From Pseudomonadota bacterium (lineage in GTDB: Bacteria > Pseudomonadota > Gammaproteobacteria > Steroidobacterales > Steroidobacteraceae), in NCBI GenBank assembly GCA_018261655.1, contig JAGTSG010000014.1, positions 1-64,000 of the forward strand: a stretch of DNA of 64,000 nucleotides, in the 5' to 3' direction. Shown here piece by piece: positions 19,853 to 29,048 of the stretch. Both the position numbers and the translations under genes were made by a program. Under the pieces are notes generated by a model that saw nothing but the letters and a program-made list of their open reading frames with translations, had not been told where the DNA came from and ran no database searches. Within the stretch, counting starts at the first letter, position 1. Each line of letters starts with the position of its first letter.

Positions 19853-20272
19853 TCAGCCCTGCGACCGGTCGCCCGGCGTGACGTGTTCGAGCAGGCGCCC
19901 GACGTGCCAGGCCAGCAGGCGGTCGACGTGCGGCTTCTCGATGAAGTCGAGCGCTCCGGCGCGCATGGCCTTCACGGCGGTCGCGATCTCGCCGTCCGCA
20001 GCGAGCAGGATCACCGGTGAGCGGACCTGGCGCGAGCGCAGCGCAGCGATCAGCTCGATGCCGCTCATGTCCGGCAGCTCCAGCTCGCTGATCACGCAGG
20101 CAGGCGCCGGGCCCGGCGCGTCGAGCATCGCGGCCGCGGTCGTAAAGACCTGCACCTCGGCGCCCAGCGCGGACAGGAGCTCGGCGAGGTGCCGAGTCAT
20201 CGCCTCGTCCGGGTCGACGATGAAGACGGTGGAGACGCCGCGGTCGTCGTTGTTCTCGAGGTCGGCAGGCAT
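19853..20272 (-). CDS. Stand-alone response regulator receiver protein
   Basis: VFIVDPDEAMTRHLAELLSALGAEVQVF, SPVILLAADGEIATAVKAMRAGALDFIEKPH. Confidence 0.8.
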   Translation of the reverse strand: MPADLENNDDRGVSTVFIVDPDEAMTRHLAELLSALGAEVQVFTTAAAMLDAPGPAPACVISELELPDMSGIELIAALRSRQVRSPVILLAADGEIATAVKAMRAGALDFIEKPHVDRLLAWHVGRLLEHVTPGDRSQG

Positions 20273-20354
20273 GGCGCATCGCGGCGCCGTCACGATGGAA
20301 ATAAAGCGGGGGCGGCGCCGGTCGCGGGAGTATCCGGGCGCGTTCAAGCACACC

Positions 20355-20393
20355 TGAATAAGAGGAAACCCCTATCGCGGCGCGACAGGGGTT
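20355..20393 (-). terminator. Rho-independent terminator downstream of the FixJ-like gene
   Basis: AACCCCT (20367-20373)/AGGGGTT (20387-20393) stem; on the minus strand followed by TTTCCTCTTATT. Confidence 0.75.
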
Positions 20394-20420
20394 GCCGTTG
20401 GACGCGCGGTCCGCGTGGAA

Positions 20421-21038
20421 TCAGTCCTCGCGATGCGCCTCGATCACCATGCGCACCAGGTGGGCGAGCGAGTTCGCTCCCATTTTCTCCATCACGCGCG
20501 CGCGATGGATCTCGACGGTCCGCTGGCTGACGTTCAGGTCGCCGGCGATGACCTTGTTGGCCTTGCCCTGGGTGACCAGTTCCAGCACCTCGCGCTCGCG
20601 GGGCGTGAGCTGCGACATGCGCCGCCGGATCTCGTCGCGCTCGCGCAGCTCGCCGCGCATCTCACGGTCCTTCTCGAGGGCCCGGTTGATGCGGTCGATC
20701 AGGTCCTGGTCGCGGAACGGCTTCTGGATGAAGTCCACCGCGCCCGCCTGCATCGCCTCCACCGCCATCGGCACGTCGCCGTGGCCCGTGATGAACACGA
20801 TCGGCATGATCGAGTGCCGGTCGTTCAGGTGCTGCTGCAGCTCGAGGCCGCTCATCCCGGGCATGCGGATGTCGAGCACGAGGCAGCCCGCCCGGCCCGG
20901 GTCGAACTGGTCGAGGAACTCCTGCGCGGACGCAAAGGTCTCGACCGGAAGCCCGACCGACTTCAGCAGCAGCCTGAGCGAGGTCCGCACGGCCTCGTCA
21001 TCGTCCACGACGAACACTGTCGCCGGCTTTTCCTTCAT
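20421..21038 (-). CDS. fixJ-like: FixJ-family response regulator (receiver + LuxR HTH)
   Basis: VFVVDDDEAVRTSLRLLLKSVGL, GAVDFIQKPFRDQDLIDRI, LTPREREVLELVTQGKANKVIAGDLNVSQRTVEIHRARVMEKM. Confidence 0.92.
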   Translation of the reverse strand: MKEKPATVFVVDDDEAVRTSLRLLLKSVGLPVETFASAQEFLDQFDPGRAGCLVLDIRMPGMSGLELQQHLNDRHSIMPIVFITGHGDVPMAVEAMQAGAVDFIQKPFRDQDLIDRINRALEKDREMRGELRERDEIRRRMSQLTPREREVLELVTQGKANKVIAGDLNVSQRTVEIHRARVMEKMGANSLAHLVRMVIEAHRED

Positions 21039-22987
21039 TTGTCGCTCCCTGGCATGGCCGGAAGTGTAAAGAATACAGTGGCGCCGCCGCCCGGTGTTGG
21101 CCGGTGTGCAAGGCGGCCCCCGTGGGCCCTCAGGATGGAGCGGCTGATGGCGATCCCGAGGCCCGTCCCGGTCGGCTTTGTCGTGTAGAAGGGGTTGCCC
21201 AGGTGCTGGGCGACCTCGTCCGAGATGCCCGGCCCGCGGTCCTCCACGCTGATTTCCACGGCGCCGTCCTCGTCCCGGCGCATCCGCATCCTGATCTCGC
21301 GGCCGGCGGGGGAGGCCTCGTTGGTGGCGTCGATCGCATTGCGGATCAGGTTGAGCAGGACCTGCTGGATCTGCACCGGATCGCAGGCAACCAGCGGCAG
21401 GTCCTCCGCGGCCTCGACGCGGACCTGGATATCGTTGAGGCGCGCGTCCGGCTCCGCGAAGGTCATCAGCTCGGCGATCAGGCGGCGCGGCTCGATGAGT
21501 TCCGTATGCGCCTCCCGGTGCTTCACGAAGGAACGCAGGCGGCGGATGACCTCGCCGGCGCGCAGCGCCTGCGCGGAGATCTGCGACAGGGCGAGTTCGA
21601 CGTCCTCCGGATCGGCCGCACCGGGCGTAGCCAGCAATCGCCGCAGCGCCTGGGCGAAGGTGGCGATGGCCGTCAGCGGCTGGTTGATCTCGTGCGCGAG
21701 CCCGGCGGCCATCTCGCCCATCGTCGACAGGCGGGCGAACTGCGTTATGCGTTCCTGCGTCTGGCGGATCTCTTCCTGGGCGTTCTTGCGCTCGGTGATG
21801 TCGTGCAGGGTCCCGGCAGCCTGCACCCGTGACTCGGCATCGCGACCCAGCCGGGCGATGGAGTGAACGAAGCGGATCGAGCCGTCCGGCCGGACGATGC
21901 GGTACTCGGCGTCGAGCGGCTGCTCGTCCGAGGTCAGGCGGCTCCAGGCCGCGACGACCCTGTCGCGGTCGCCCGGGTGGACGCAGCGCGCCGCGTAGTC
22001 GGCCCAGGACAGCGGTCCTGCCTCGGGCTCGGTCCCGAGGATGACGTGCATCTGCCGGGACCAGTAGGACGGCCCGTCGGGCAGGCGGGTCTCGAAGTTG
22101 CCGAGGTTGGCGATGGACTGCGCGTCGCGGAGCAGCTGCTCGCTCTTGCGCAGGGCCTCCATCCGGCGTCGCTGGTCGGTGACGTCCTCGCCCGAGGACA
22201 GGGTGCCGATGACCAGGCCACGCTCGTCGCGCAGCACCACGTTGCGCCAGGCGATCAGCTTGCGTTCGCCGCTGCGGGTGACGACCTCGTGCTCGGCGTA
22301 CTGGTCGGGCGTCGCGGCGCCGTCGAAAAAGCGCCGGAAAATGGCCTGGACGTCGCCGCGCAGCTCGGGCGGCAGGCAGGTGGTGAACCAGTTCCTGCCC
22401 ACCAGCTCGTCCTCCGGCCAGCCGAGGATCTCGCCGCCCTTGCGATTGACCAGCGAAATGGTGCCGTTCTCGTCGAGGGCGAGCAGCATCACCTGCGCCA
22501 GGTCGAGGTAGGCCTGCGCGCGGTCACGCTCGCGGCGCAGCGCCTCGACCGCGCGCTTGCGATCGGTGATGTCGCTGATCAGCCCGACGAAGCGCGGCGG
22601 ATCGACGGAGGCGATCCGGCCGACGGAGAGGAACACCGGGAACAGGGTGCCATCCCGTCGCTGGGCCACGACCTCGCGGCCCTTGCCGATGATGCGCCGC
22701 TCGCCGCTGCGGATGTGGTGCGCAAGGTAGCCGTCGTGCTGGCTGCGGAAGGGCTCGGGCATCAGGACGGTGACGTTCTGGCCGATGACCTCGCTGGCGG
22801 AATAGCCGAAGAGCCGCTCGGCCGCGTGGCTGAAGGTCTCGATGCGGCCGGCCGCGTCGATCACGACGACGGCATCGACTGCGGCATCGAGCACCGCGCG
22901 GAGCTCGAGCTCCGCGACGTGGGCCGTGGCGCGTGCGCTGGTCTCGATCGGGTCAGTCACTTGGCGGGGCCTGCCGGAACCGTGCAC
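21035..22987 (-). CDS. FixL-like multi-PAS sensor histidine kinase
   Basis: Three PAS regions, HisKA GEMAAGLAHEINQPLTAI, HATPase GTGLGIAISRSILRAHGG; start uncertain (GTG at 22960 also possible); overlaps fixJ-like gene. Confidence 0.9.
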   Translation of the reverse strand: MHGSGRPRQVTDPIETSARATAHVAELELRAVLDAAVDAVVVIDAAGRIETFSHAAERLFGYSASEVIGQNVTVLMPEPFRSQHDGYLAHHIRSGERRIIGKGREVVAQRRDGTLFPVFLSVGRIASVDPPRFVGLISDITDRKRAVEALRRERDRAQAYLDLAQVMLLALDENGTISLVNRKGGEILGWPEDELVGRNWFTTCLPPELRGDVQAIFRRFFDGAATPDQYAEHEVVTRSGERKLIAWRNVVLRDERGLVIGTLSSGEDVTDQRRRMEALRKSEQLLRDAQSIANLGNFETRLPDGPSYWSRQMHVILGTEPEAGPLSWADYAARCVHPGDRDRVVAAWSRLTSDEQPLDAEYRIVRPDGSIRFVHSIARLGRDAESRVQAAGTLHDITERKNAQEEIRQTQERITQFARLSTMGEMAAGLAHEINQPLTAIATFAQALRRLLATPGAADPEDVELALSQISAQALRAGEVIRRLRSFVKHREAHTELIEPRRLIAELMTFAEPDARLNDIQVRVEAAEDLPLVACDPVQIQQVLLNLIRNAIDATNEASPAGREIRMRMRRDEDGAVEISVEDRGPGISDEVAQHLGNPFYTTKPTGTGLGIAISRSILRAHGGRLAHRPTPGGGATVFFTLPAMPGSDK

Positions 22988-23017
22988 GGACGGCGGCAGG
23001 GGCCGTCAGGGCGCGAC

Positions 23018-23356
23018 TCAGTAGTCGTCACGATCGCCGTAGCGACCGTCGTCGTCGTCCTCGTCGTCTTCGTCCCAGTCGTCGTCATCCTCGTCGTCTT
23101 CGTCCTCGTCTTCCCAGTCGTCCTCGTCCTCTTCCTCGTCGTCGTCCGCATTGGACGCCGCCCAGCCCTCGGGTTCCTCGGTCAGCTCGAGGTCCAGTTC
23201 CTTCCAGGTCTCGTAGTCGATCTCCTCGATGTCGCCGTCCACGTACTGGATCTCGACCAGCTCGGCGTCCTCGTCCACGGACAGTACCTGGAAGACATCG
23301 TCGTCCTCGAGGTTCTCGTACCACTGGCCCCGGACCGGATCGTGTTCTCTGCCCAT
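23018..23356 (-). CDS. Small protein with long Asp/Glu C-terminal tail (DUF6763-like)
   Basis: DPVRGQWYENLEDDDVFQVLSVDEDAELVEIQYVDGDIEEIDYETWKELDLE followed by ~40 residue acidic tail. Confidence 0.65.
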   Translation of the reverse strand: MGREHDPVRGQWYENLEDDDVFQVLSVDEDAELVEIQYVDGDIEEIDYETWKELDLELTEEPEGWAASNADDDEEEDEDDWEDEDEDDEDDDDWDEDDEDDDDGRYGDRDDY

Positions 23357-23469
23357 GCGGGCGACCTCTTTTACGGGTTCTGCGGATTCGGCTCGATCCC
23401 GAACCCCGAATATTAAGGTTGGCAGTGCGACCTAGCAACGCCGGTCGCTGTGCGGGGCTGCCCCAGGCC

Positions 23470-25212
23470 ATGGGCGAGACCTTCCTCAATCCGCTGGCGG
23501 AGTGGGTCTGGCGGACCCGCTATCGCCGCGTCGCGGGCACCGCGACCGAAACCGGCCCGGCCGACACGATGACGCGGGTCGCGCGCGCCATCGCCGCTGC
23601 CGAGCGCGACCGCACCGGTTGGACCGGCCGCTTTGCGCGCCTGCTGCAAGGCTACCGGTTCCTGCCCGGCGGCCGCATCCTCGCGACCGCCGGCGTGCCC
23701 GGCGATGCCACGCTCCTCAACTGCTTCGTCATGGGCCGGCTCGAGGACGCGCCGCTGCGACTGTTCCGGGCGCTCGGCGAGGGCGCGCACACGCTTCGCT
23801 TCGGCGGCGGCGTCGGCTGGGACTTCTCGACGCTGGCGCCCCGGGGAACACCGCTCGGCAAGGGAATGGTCGCGCCCGGGCCGGTCGCCTGCCTCGACCT
23901 GTGGAACGTCGCCTGCGGCGCCGTGACGGCCGGCTCGCCGCGCGGCGGCGCCATGATGGCATCGCTGTCGGCGTCGCATCCGGACGTGCCCGGCTTCATC
24001 GAGGCCAAATCGAAGCCCGGCGTCCTCGAGCGCTTCAACCTGTCGGTGCAGGTCGCGGACGCCTTCATGGCAGCGGTGGCGGTGGACGGCGCGTGGCCGC
24101 TGGCGGACTGGGCCGTGAAGGGCGGACGGGCCGCGGCGCCGCCCGCGATCCCGGCGCGGACGCTGTGGTCCCGGATGCTGGAGGCCATGTTGCGCGGATC
24201 GGAACCCGGGCTGCTGTTCACCGACACGCTCAATCGCGAGAACAACCTCTGGTGGCGCGAGAGCCTGGTGACGACCAACCCCTGCGGGGAAGCGCCGCTG
24301 CCGCCGTACGGCGCCTGCTGCCTCGGCTCGATCAACCTGGCCACGCTGGTGCGTGACCCCTTCTCGCGCCGCGCGTCGCTGGACGGCGAGGAACTCCGGC
24401 GTTTGACAACCACTGCCGTTCGCTTGCTCGACAACGTGCTCGATGCGACCCGCTATCCGCTGGCGCGCCAGCGGCGCGAGTCGCTCGCGACGCGCCGGAT
24501 CGGGCTGGGCATCACCGGCCTCGGCGACGCGCTCGCCCGGCTGGGCCTGCGCTACGACGGCGGGCCGGCACGCGAGGTCGCCGCCGCAGCGATGCAGTCG
24601 ATCAAGCTCGGCGCCTATGCGGCCTCGGTGGAGCTCGCTCGCGAGAAAGGTGCCTTCCCGGCCTGGGACCGTGACCGGTACCTGTCGGGGGCCTTTGCCC
24701 TGCGCCTGCCGGCCACCCTGCGCGACCGCATCGCGCGGCACGGCCTGCGCAACAGCCACCTGCTGGCGATCGCCCCGACGGGTTCGGTCAGCCTGCTCGC
24801 CGGCAACGTGTCGCCCGGGATCGAACCCATCCCGGCCCTGGAGCAACGGCGCCGCCTCGTCCTCGATGGGGTCGAGCGGGAATTCGTGATCGAGGACCGC
24901 GCCTGGGCCGAGTTCCGCGCCGCCAGGCGGGCGGCCGGAGCGGGCGCGTTCATCGAGGCTGCCGACGTGTCACCGGAGGCCCAGGTCGCGATGCAGGCGG
25001 CGCTGCAGCGGCATGTGGACGGCGCGATCTCGAAGACGGTCCTGCTGCCGCCCGGGATGGATGCCGGGGCCCTGGGCAGCCTGCTCGCCAGCGCGCACCA
25101 GAGCGGCGTCAAGGGAATCGCCGTCTACCGGCCCGGTTCGCTGCGCGGCAGCGCCCTGCTGGCCGGCTGCGCCGTGGGCCCGCAGGGCCGGGCCGCATGC
25201 GAGCCGGCCTGA
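23470..25212 (+). CDS. nrdJ: Adenosylcobalamin-dependent (class II) ribonucleotide reductase, short form
   Basis: 580 aa from MGETFLNPLAEWVW; LLNCFVMG, TNPCGEAPLPPYGACCLGSINL, KTVLLPPGM; no ATP cone. Confidence 0.9.
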   Translation: MGETFLNPLAEWVWRTRYRRVAGTATETGPADTMTRVARAIAAAERDRTGWTGRFARLLQGYRFLPGGRILATAGVPGDATLLNCFVMGRLEDAPLRLFRALGEGAHTLRFGGGVGWDFSTLAPRGTPLGKGMVAPGPVACLDLWNVACGAVTAGSPRGGAMMASLSASHPDVPGFIEAKSKPGVLERFNLSVQVADAFMAAVAVDGAWPLADWAVKGGRAAAPPAIPARTLWSRMLEAMLRGSEPGLLFTDTLNRENNLWWRESLVTTNPCGEAPLPPYGACCLGSINLATLVRDPFSRRASLDGEELRRLTTTAVRLLDNVLDATRYPLARQRRESLATRRIGLGITGLGDALARLGLRYDGGPAREVAAAAMQSIKLGAYAASVELAREKGAFPAWDRDRYLSGAFALRLPATLRDRIARHGLRNSHLLAIAPTGSVSLLAGNVSPGIEPIPALEQRRRLVLDGVEREFVIEDRAWAEFRAARRAAGAGAFIEAADVSPEAQVAMQAALQRHVDGAISKTVLLPPGMDAGALGSLLASAHQSGVKGIAVYRPGSLRGSALLAGCAVGPQGRAACEPA

Positions 25213-25309
25213 ACGCTGCGCTCGGTGCGTACACGGTTACGAGCGACTACGCATAGGCCGTCACGCGGCAATCCAGCAACATCGGGGCCCGGGTCAACAG
25301 GCATTGGGG

Positions 25310-25648
25310 ATGCAGGACAAGGATGCGGTCCGTCGGCGGCTGCTCGATCGCAAGGGCGAACTGCTCGTGCGTGCGGGCGAAGTGCATGCCGACATAACGC
25401 GGGCGTCGGGGCCCCTCGACAAGGATTTCGCCGAACAGGTCGTGCAGATGGAGAATGACGCGGTGCTGGCCGGCCTGAGCGAGTCGACCTCGGCGGAACT
25501 GGCGCAGATCAACAAGGCCCTCAGGCGCCTGGATGACGGCAGCTACGGTCAGTGCGTCATCTGCGGCCAGGACATCGACGAGCGGCGCCTGGCCGCGCTG
25601 CCCCATTCGGACCGCTGCATCCGCTGCGCCGAGTTCGCCTCGCGCTGA
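25310..25648 (+). CDS. DksA/TraR-type zinc-finger protein
   Basis: 112 aa; GSYGQCVICGQDIDERRLAALPHSDRCIRCAEF. Confidence 0.88.
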   Translation: MQDKDAVRRRLLDRKGELLVRAGEVHADITRASGPLDKDFAEQVVQMENDAVLAGLSESTSAELAQINKALRRLDDGSYGQCVICGQDIDERRLAALPHSDRCIRCAEFASR

Positions 25649-25671
25649 AGGCCCGCCGCAGGGCCGGGGGC

Positions 25672-26421
25672 TCAGGATCCGTGCTGGCGCGGTGGCGCGT
25701 GCTCGTGGCCGGCGGGCATGCCGGGACTTGCCGCCCCGTGGCCCGGCCCGTGCGGCGCCAGGAAGCCAAAGGCCGTCCATACCGCGAAGACGATCATCAG
25801 TGCGCCGGCCAGTCGTCGCGTCCTGAGCCCGGAGAGGCTGCGCGTGAACGCCGCGCCGGCCAGCGTTACCGCGAGCATTGCGGGCAAGGTCCCCGCACCG
25901 AAGGCCAGCATCGTGGCGGCCCCGCGGGCCGACGATCCCGACGCGGCGGCGAGCGCGAGCGCCGAGTAGACGAGGCCGCAGGGCAGGAATCCCCAGACCA
26001 GGCCGAGCCCGGCAAAGCGCAGCGGCACCGGGAGCGCCAGCGCGCGCCCGGCCAGCGGCCGCAGGCGGTTCCAGGCCCGGCTGCCAAGCCGCTCGAGCGA
26101 CAGCAGGTCGCGACCGGTGAGCAGCGACAGGCCCATCATGAGCATCAACAGCCCGGCGACCGCGCGCAGCGCGATGGCGAAAGGCCGCACCGGGACCTGC
26201 GCGACGGCGGCGCCCACCAGCGCCCCGACGGCGGCGCCGAGCAGCGCGTAGCTGCCGATGCGGCCGGCATTGAAGGTCAGCGCGGCGAAGGTCGCACGGT
26301 CTGCCGGGGCCTGCGTGCCAGCTGCCGCGGCGATGCCGCCGCACATGCCGAGACAGTGCACGCTGCCGGCCAGGCCTAGGGTCGCGGCAGCTGCCAGCAC
26401 CGGCCAGGCTGAGGCATCCAT
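25672..26421 (-). CDS. Sulfite exporter TauE/SafE family protein (CcoI/CcoS-linked)
   Basis: ATLGLAGSVHCLGMCGGIAAA..FNAGRIGSYALLGAAVG..GLVWGFLPCGLVYSALALA. Confidence 0.88.
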   Translation of the reverse strand: MDASAWPVLAAAATLGLAGSVHCLGMCGGIAAAAGTQAPADRATFAALTFNAGRIGSYALLGAAVGALVGAAVAQVPVRPFAIALRAVAGLLMLMMGLSLLTGRDLLSLERLGSRAWNRLRPLAGRALALPVPLRFAGLGLVWGFLPCGLVYSALALAAASGSSARGAATMLAFGAGTLPAMLAVTLAGAAFTRSLSGLRTRRLAGALMIVFAVWTAFGFLAPHGPGHGAASPGMPAGHEHAPPRQHGS

Positions 26422-26606
26422 CACGTGCCCTGGTCGGGTGGCGCCTCGCCGGGTCGCTTGCCCGACGCGTCGTGGTCGATGAGCACCGACCAGCCAGGCG
26501 TGTCGAGGTCGTCGAACTGGCCGTTGCCGACGGCCCAGAAAAAGGCCCATATGCCGATCACGACCAGAACGAGGCCGAGCGGAATCAGTATGTACAGGAT
26601 GCTCAT
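26421..26606 (-). CDS. ccoS: cbb3-type cytochrome oxidase assembly protein CcoS
   Basis: MSILYILIPLGLVLVVIGIWAFFWAVGNGQFDDLDTPGWSVLIDHD. Confidence 0.95.
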   Translation of the reverse strand: MSILYILIPLGLVLVVIGIWAFFWAVGNGQFDDLDTPGWSVLIDHDASGKRPGEAPPDQGT

Positions 26607-29044
26607 GCGTTAGCGCCTGCTTCCCGGGCCTGTCGCGCCGCGGCCGGCCCCGCCTGGGCGGGGGCCGCGCCACGCAGCCGCAGCGCGTTGCCCACCACCA
26701 GCAACGAGCTGGCGGACATGCCGATGGCCGCGGCCCACGGCGGAATGAACCCGAATGCCGCCAGCGGCAGCGCCAGCACATTGTAGGCGACTGCCCAGAC
26801 GAGGTTCTGCCGGATGATCCCCACGGTCCGGCGCGCGACGGCGACGGACTCCGGCAGCGTGTCGAGTTCGCGGGCCATCAGCACCGCGTCGGCGCTCGTC
26901 TGCGCCAGCGAACTCCCGGCGCCCATGGCGATGGACACGGTCGCCGCGGCCAGCACCGGCGCGTCGTTCACGCCGTCGCCGACCATCACGACCGGCTGAC
27001 CGGAGCCCTGGATCCCGTGGACCAGCGCCAGCTTCTCCTCGGGCCGCAGGCGCGCGCGAAACCGGTCGATGCCGGCGGCACGGGCCGCCGTTGCGACCGC
27101 CGCCTCGTGGTCCCCGCTCGCGATCTCGACCTCGAGGCCCAGGGACCTCAGCCTCGCGACCGCTTCGGCGGCCCCCGGCCGCAGCGCATCGCTGATCTCG
27201 ATCTCCGCCAGCCACTCGCCGTCGCGGCCGAGGTAGGTGTGGGCGTCGTCGGCGTCGCGCGGACCGGCGATCGCGGCGACGAAATCGCGCCTGCCGATGC
27301 GGTAACGCACGCCCTCCAGCCGGCCACCAATGCCGGCACCGGGCTCCGCCTCCACCTGTGTCGCGGCCCGGAGCGGGCCCTCGGGCCTGGCAAAGGCGCG
27401 GGCGATCGGGTGGGTGGACGCCTGCTCGAGGCTCGCCGCGACCGAGAGGCACTCCATCTCCCCCAGGCCCCCGAGCGGCCGGCAGCGCCGCACGACCGGC
27501 TGGCCGAGCGTCAGCGTGCCGGTCTTGTCCATCACCACGCGCCGCGCACGGGCAAGGCCCTCGAGCGCCTCCGCGCGCGTGACCAGCAGGCCCTGGCGTG
27601 CCAGCGAGGCGGTGGCGGCCGTGATCGCGGTGGGTGTCGCCAGCGACAGCGCGCAGGGACAGGTCACCACCAGCACGGCCAGGGTGGCCTCGAACGCGCG
27701 GGCAGGATCCACGATCATCCAGGCACCCGCGACACCGGCGGCGACGAGCAGGACGCCGGCGACGAACCACGAGGCCCAGCGGTCGGCCAGGCGCGCGATG
27801 GCCGGGCGCTCCGTCTGGGCGCGCTCGAGGAGCCTCACGATGCCGGCCAGCACGGTGTCGTGGCCGACGGCCGACACCACGGCACGCGACGGACGACCGA
27901 CGTTGATCGAGCCGCCCAGGACCGCATCCCCGGGGCCGCGCAGCACCGCCGCGGACTCCCCCGTCAGCATCGACTCGTCCACCGACGTCGCGTCCTCCAC
28001 CAGCACACCGTCCGCGGGGAATGCCTCGCCGGCGGCAACCAGCACCGTGTCGCCGGAGCCGAGTTCGGCGACCGCCACGCGCTCCGCGTTGCCGTTCCTC
28101 AACCGGGTCGCGCTGATCGGCTGGAGTCGGAGCAGGGCGTCGCTGGTGCTGCCGGCGCGGTGCCGCGCCGACATTTCCACGAACCGCCCGAGCAGCAGCA
28201 GGAAGGTGAACATCGTCACCGAGTCGAAATAGACTTCGCCGCGGTCGGTGAAGGTGTTCCAGGTGCTGGCCGCCCAGGCCAGCACGAGGCCGAGGGCCAC
28301 CGGCACGTCCATGCCGAGCTGGCGGGCGGCGAGGTTGCGCCATGCGCCCTCGAGGAAGGGCCGGCCGGCGTAGAGCAGCACCGGGGTCGCGACCAGCATG
28401 CTGACCAGCCGCAGGTAGTGGCGCAGCACCGGGTCCATGCCGTCGAAGGCCCCGGCGTAGAGCGCCACGGCAAACATCATGACCTGCATCATGCCGAGCC
28501 CGGCCACCGCCAGGCGCTTCAGGGCCTGGCGCCGTTCACGCTCGGCGACCTCCAGGGTGTCGGCGGCACCCAGCACGTGCGGTCGATAGCCCAGCGAGTA
28601 GATCGAGCGCAGCAGCGACGACAGGGCCGCGTCGCCCGTGCGCCACTCGAGGCGCGCCCGGCCAGTGGCCGGGTTGACGGCGATGCCGGTGACGCCGCTG
28701 CGGCGCTCCAGCCGGCGCTCGACCAGCCAGCCGCAGGCGGCACAGCGCACGCCCTCGAGCAACAGGTTGACGCTCGACAGCTCGCCGTGACGCCGTACCA
28801 GTCGGTCCTGCACCTCGGGCCTGTCGTAGGTCACCCAGGAGTCGTCGCCTTCGGTCCGGGGCCGGGGCGCGGGCGCGTCCCGAAAACGGTAGTAGTCCGT
28901 CAGCCCGGCGTCGCGGATGAACTCGGCCGCGGCCCGGCAGCCTTCGCAGCACATCGGCCGCGCCTCGCCGTCGAGCTTGACCTCGAGTCGCAGGTCGGCA
29001 GGGATGGGTTCGCCGCAGTGGAAGCACTGCGTGGTCGTCGGCAT
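26603..29044 (-). CDS. ccoI: Copper-translocating P-type ATPase CcoI
   Basis: 813 aa; CFHCGEPIP..PMCCEGCRAAAEFI, VRCAACGW, TCPCALSLATP, MDKTGTLTLGQP; next to ccoS. Confidence 0.94.
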   Translation of the reverse strand: MPTTTQCFHCGEPIPADLRLEVKLDGEARPMCCEGCRAAAEFIRDAGLTDYYRFRDAPAPRPRTEGDDSWVTYDRPEVQDRLVRRHGELSSVNLLLEGVRCAACGWLVERRLERRSGVTGIAVNPATGRARLEWRTGDAALSSLLRSIYSLGYRPHVLGAADTLEVAERERRQALKRLAVAGLGMMQVMMFAVALYAGAFDGMDPVLRHYLRLVSMLVATPVLLYAGRPFLEGAWRNLAARQLGMDVPVALGLVLAWAASTWNTFTDRGEVYFDSVTMFTFLLLLGRFVEMSARHRAGSTSDALLRLQPISATRLRNGNAERVAVAELGSGDTVLVAAGEAFPADGVLVEDATSVDESMLTGESAAVLRGPGDAVLGGSINVGRPSRAVVSAVGHDTVLAGIVRLLERAQTERPAIARLADRWASWFVAGVLLVAAGVAGAWMIVDPARAFEATLAVLVVTCPCALSLATPTAITAATASLARQGLLVTRAEALEGLARARRVVMDKTGTLTLGQPVVRRCRPLGGLGEMECLSVAASLEQASTHPIARAFARPEGPLRAATQVEAEPGAGIGGRLEGVRYRIGRRDFVAAIAGPRDADDAHTYLGRDGEWLAEIEISDALRPGAAEAVARLRSLGLEVEIASGDHEAAVATAARAAGIDRFRARLRPEEKLALVHGIQGSGQPVVMVGDGVNDAPVLAAATVSIAMGAGSSLAQTSADAVLMARELDTLPESVAVARRTVGIIRQNLVWAVAYNVLALPLAAFGFIPPWAAAIGMSASSLLVVGNALRLRGAAPAQAGPAAARQAREAGANA

Positions 29045-29048
29045 GGAG

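Noticed and set aside
23020-23150. GTC/CTC tandem-like repeats, considered as a microsatellite or CRISPR-like array
   Set aside because: Explained by Asp/Glu codons of the acidic tail on the minus strand; no spacer-repeat periodicity.
23357-23469. Cobalamin riboswitch upstream of nrdJ
   Set aside because: The ~110 nt gap lacks the B12-box and is too short for the aptamer.
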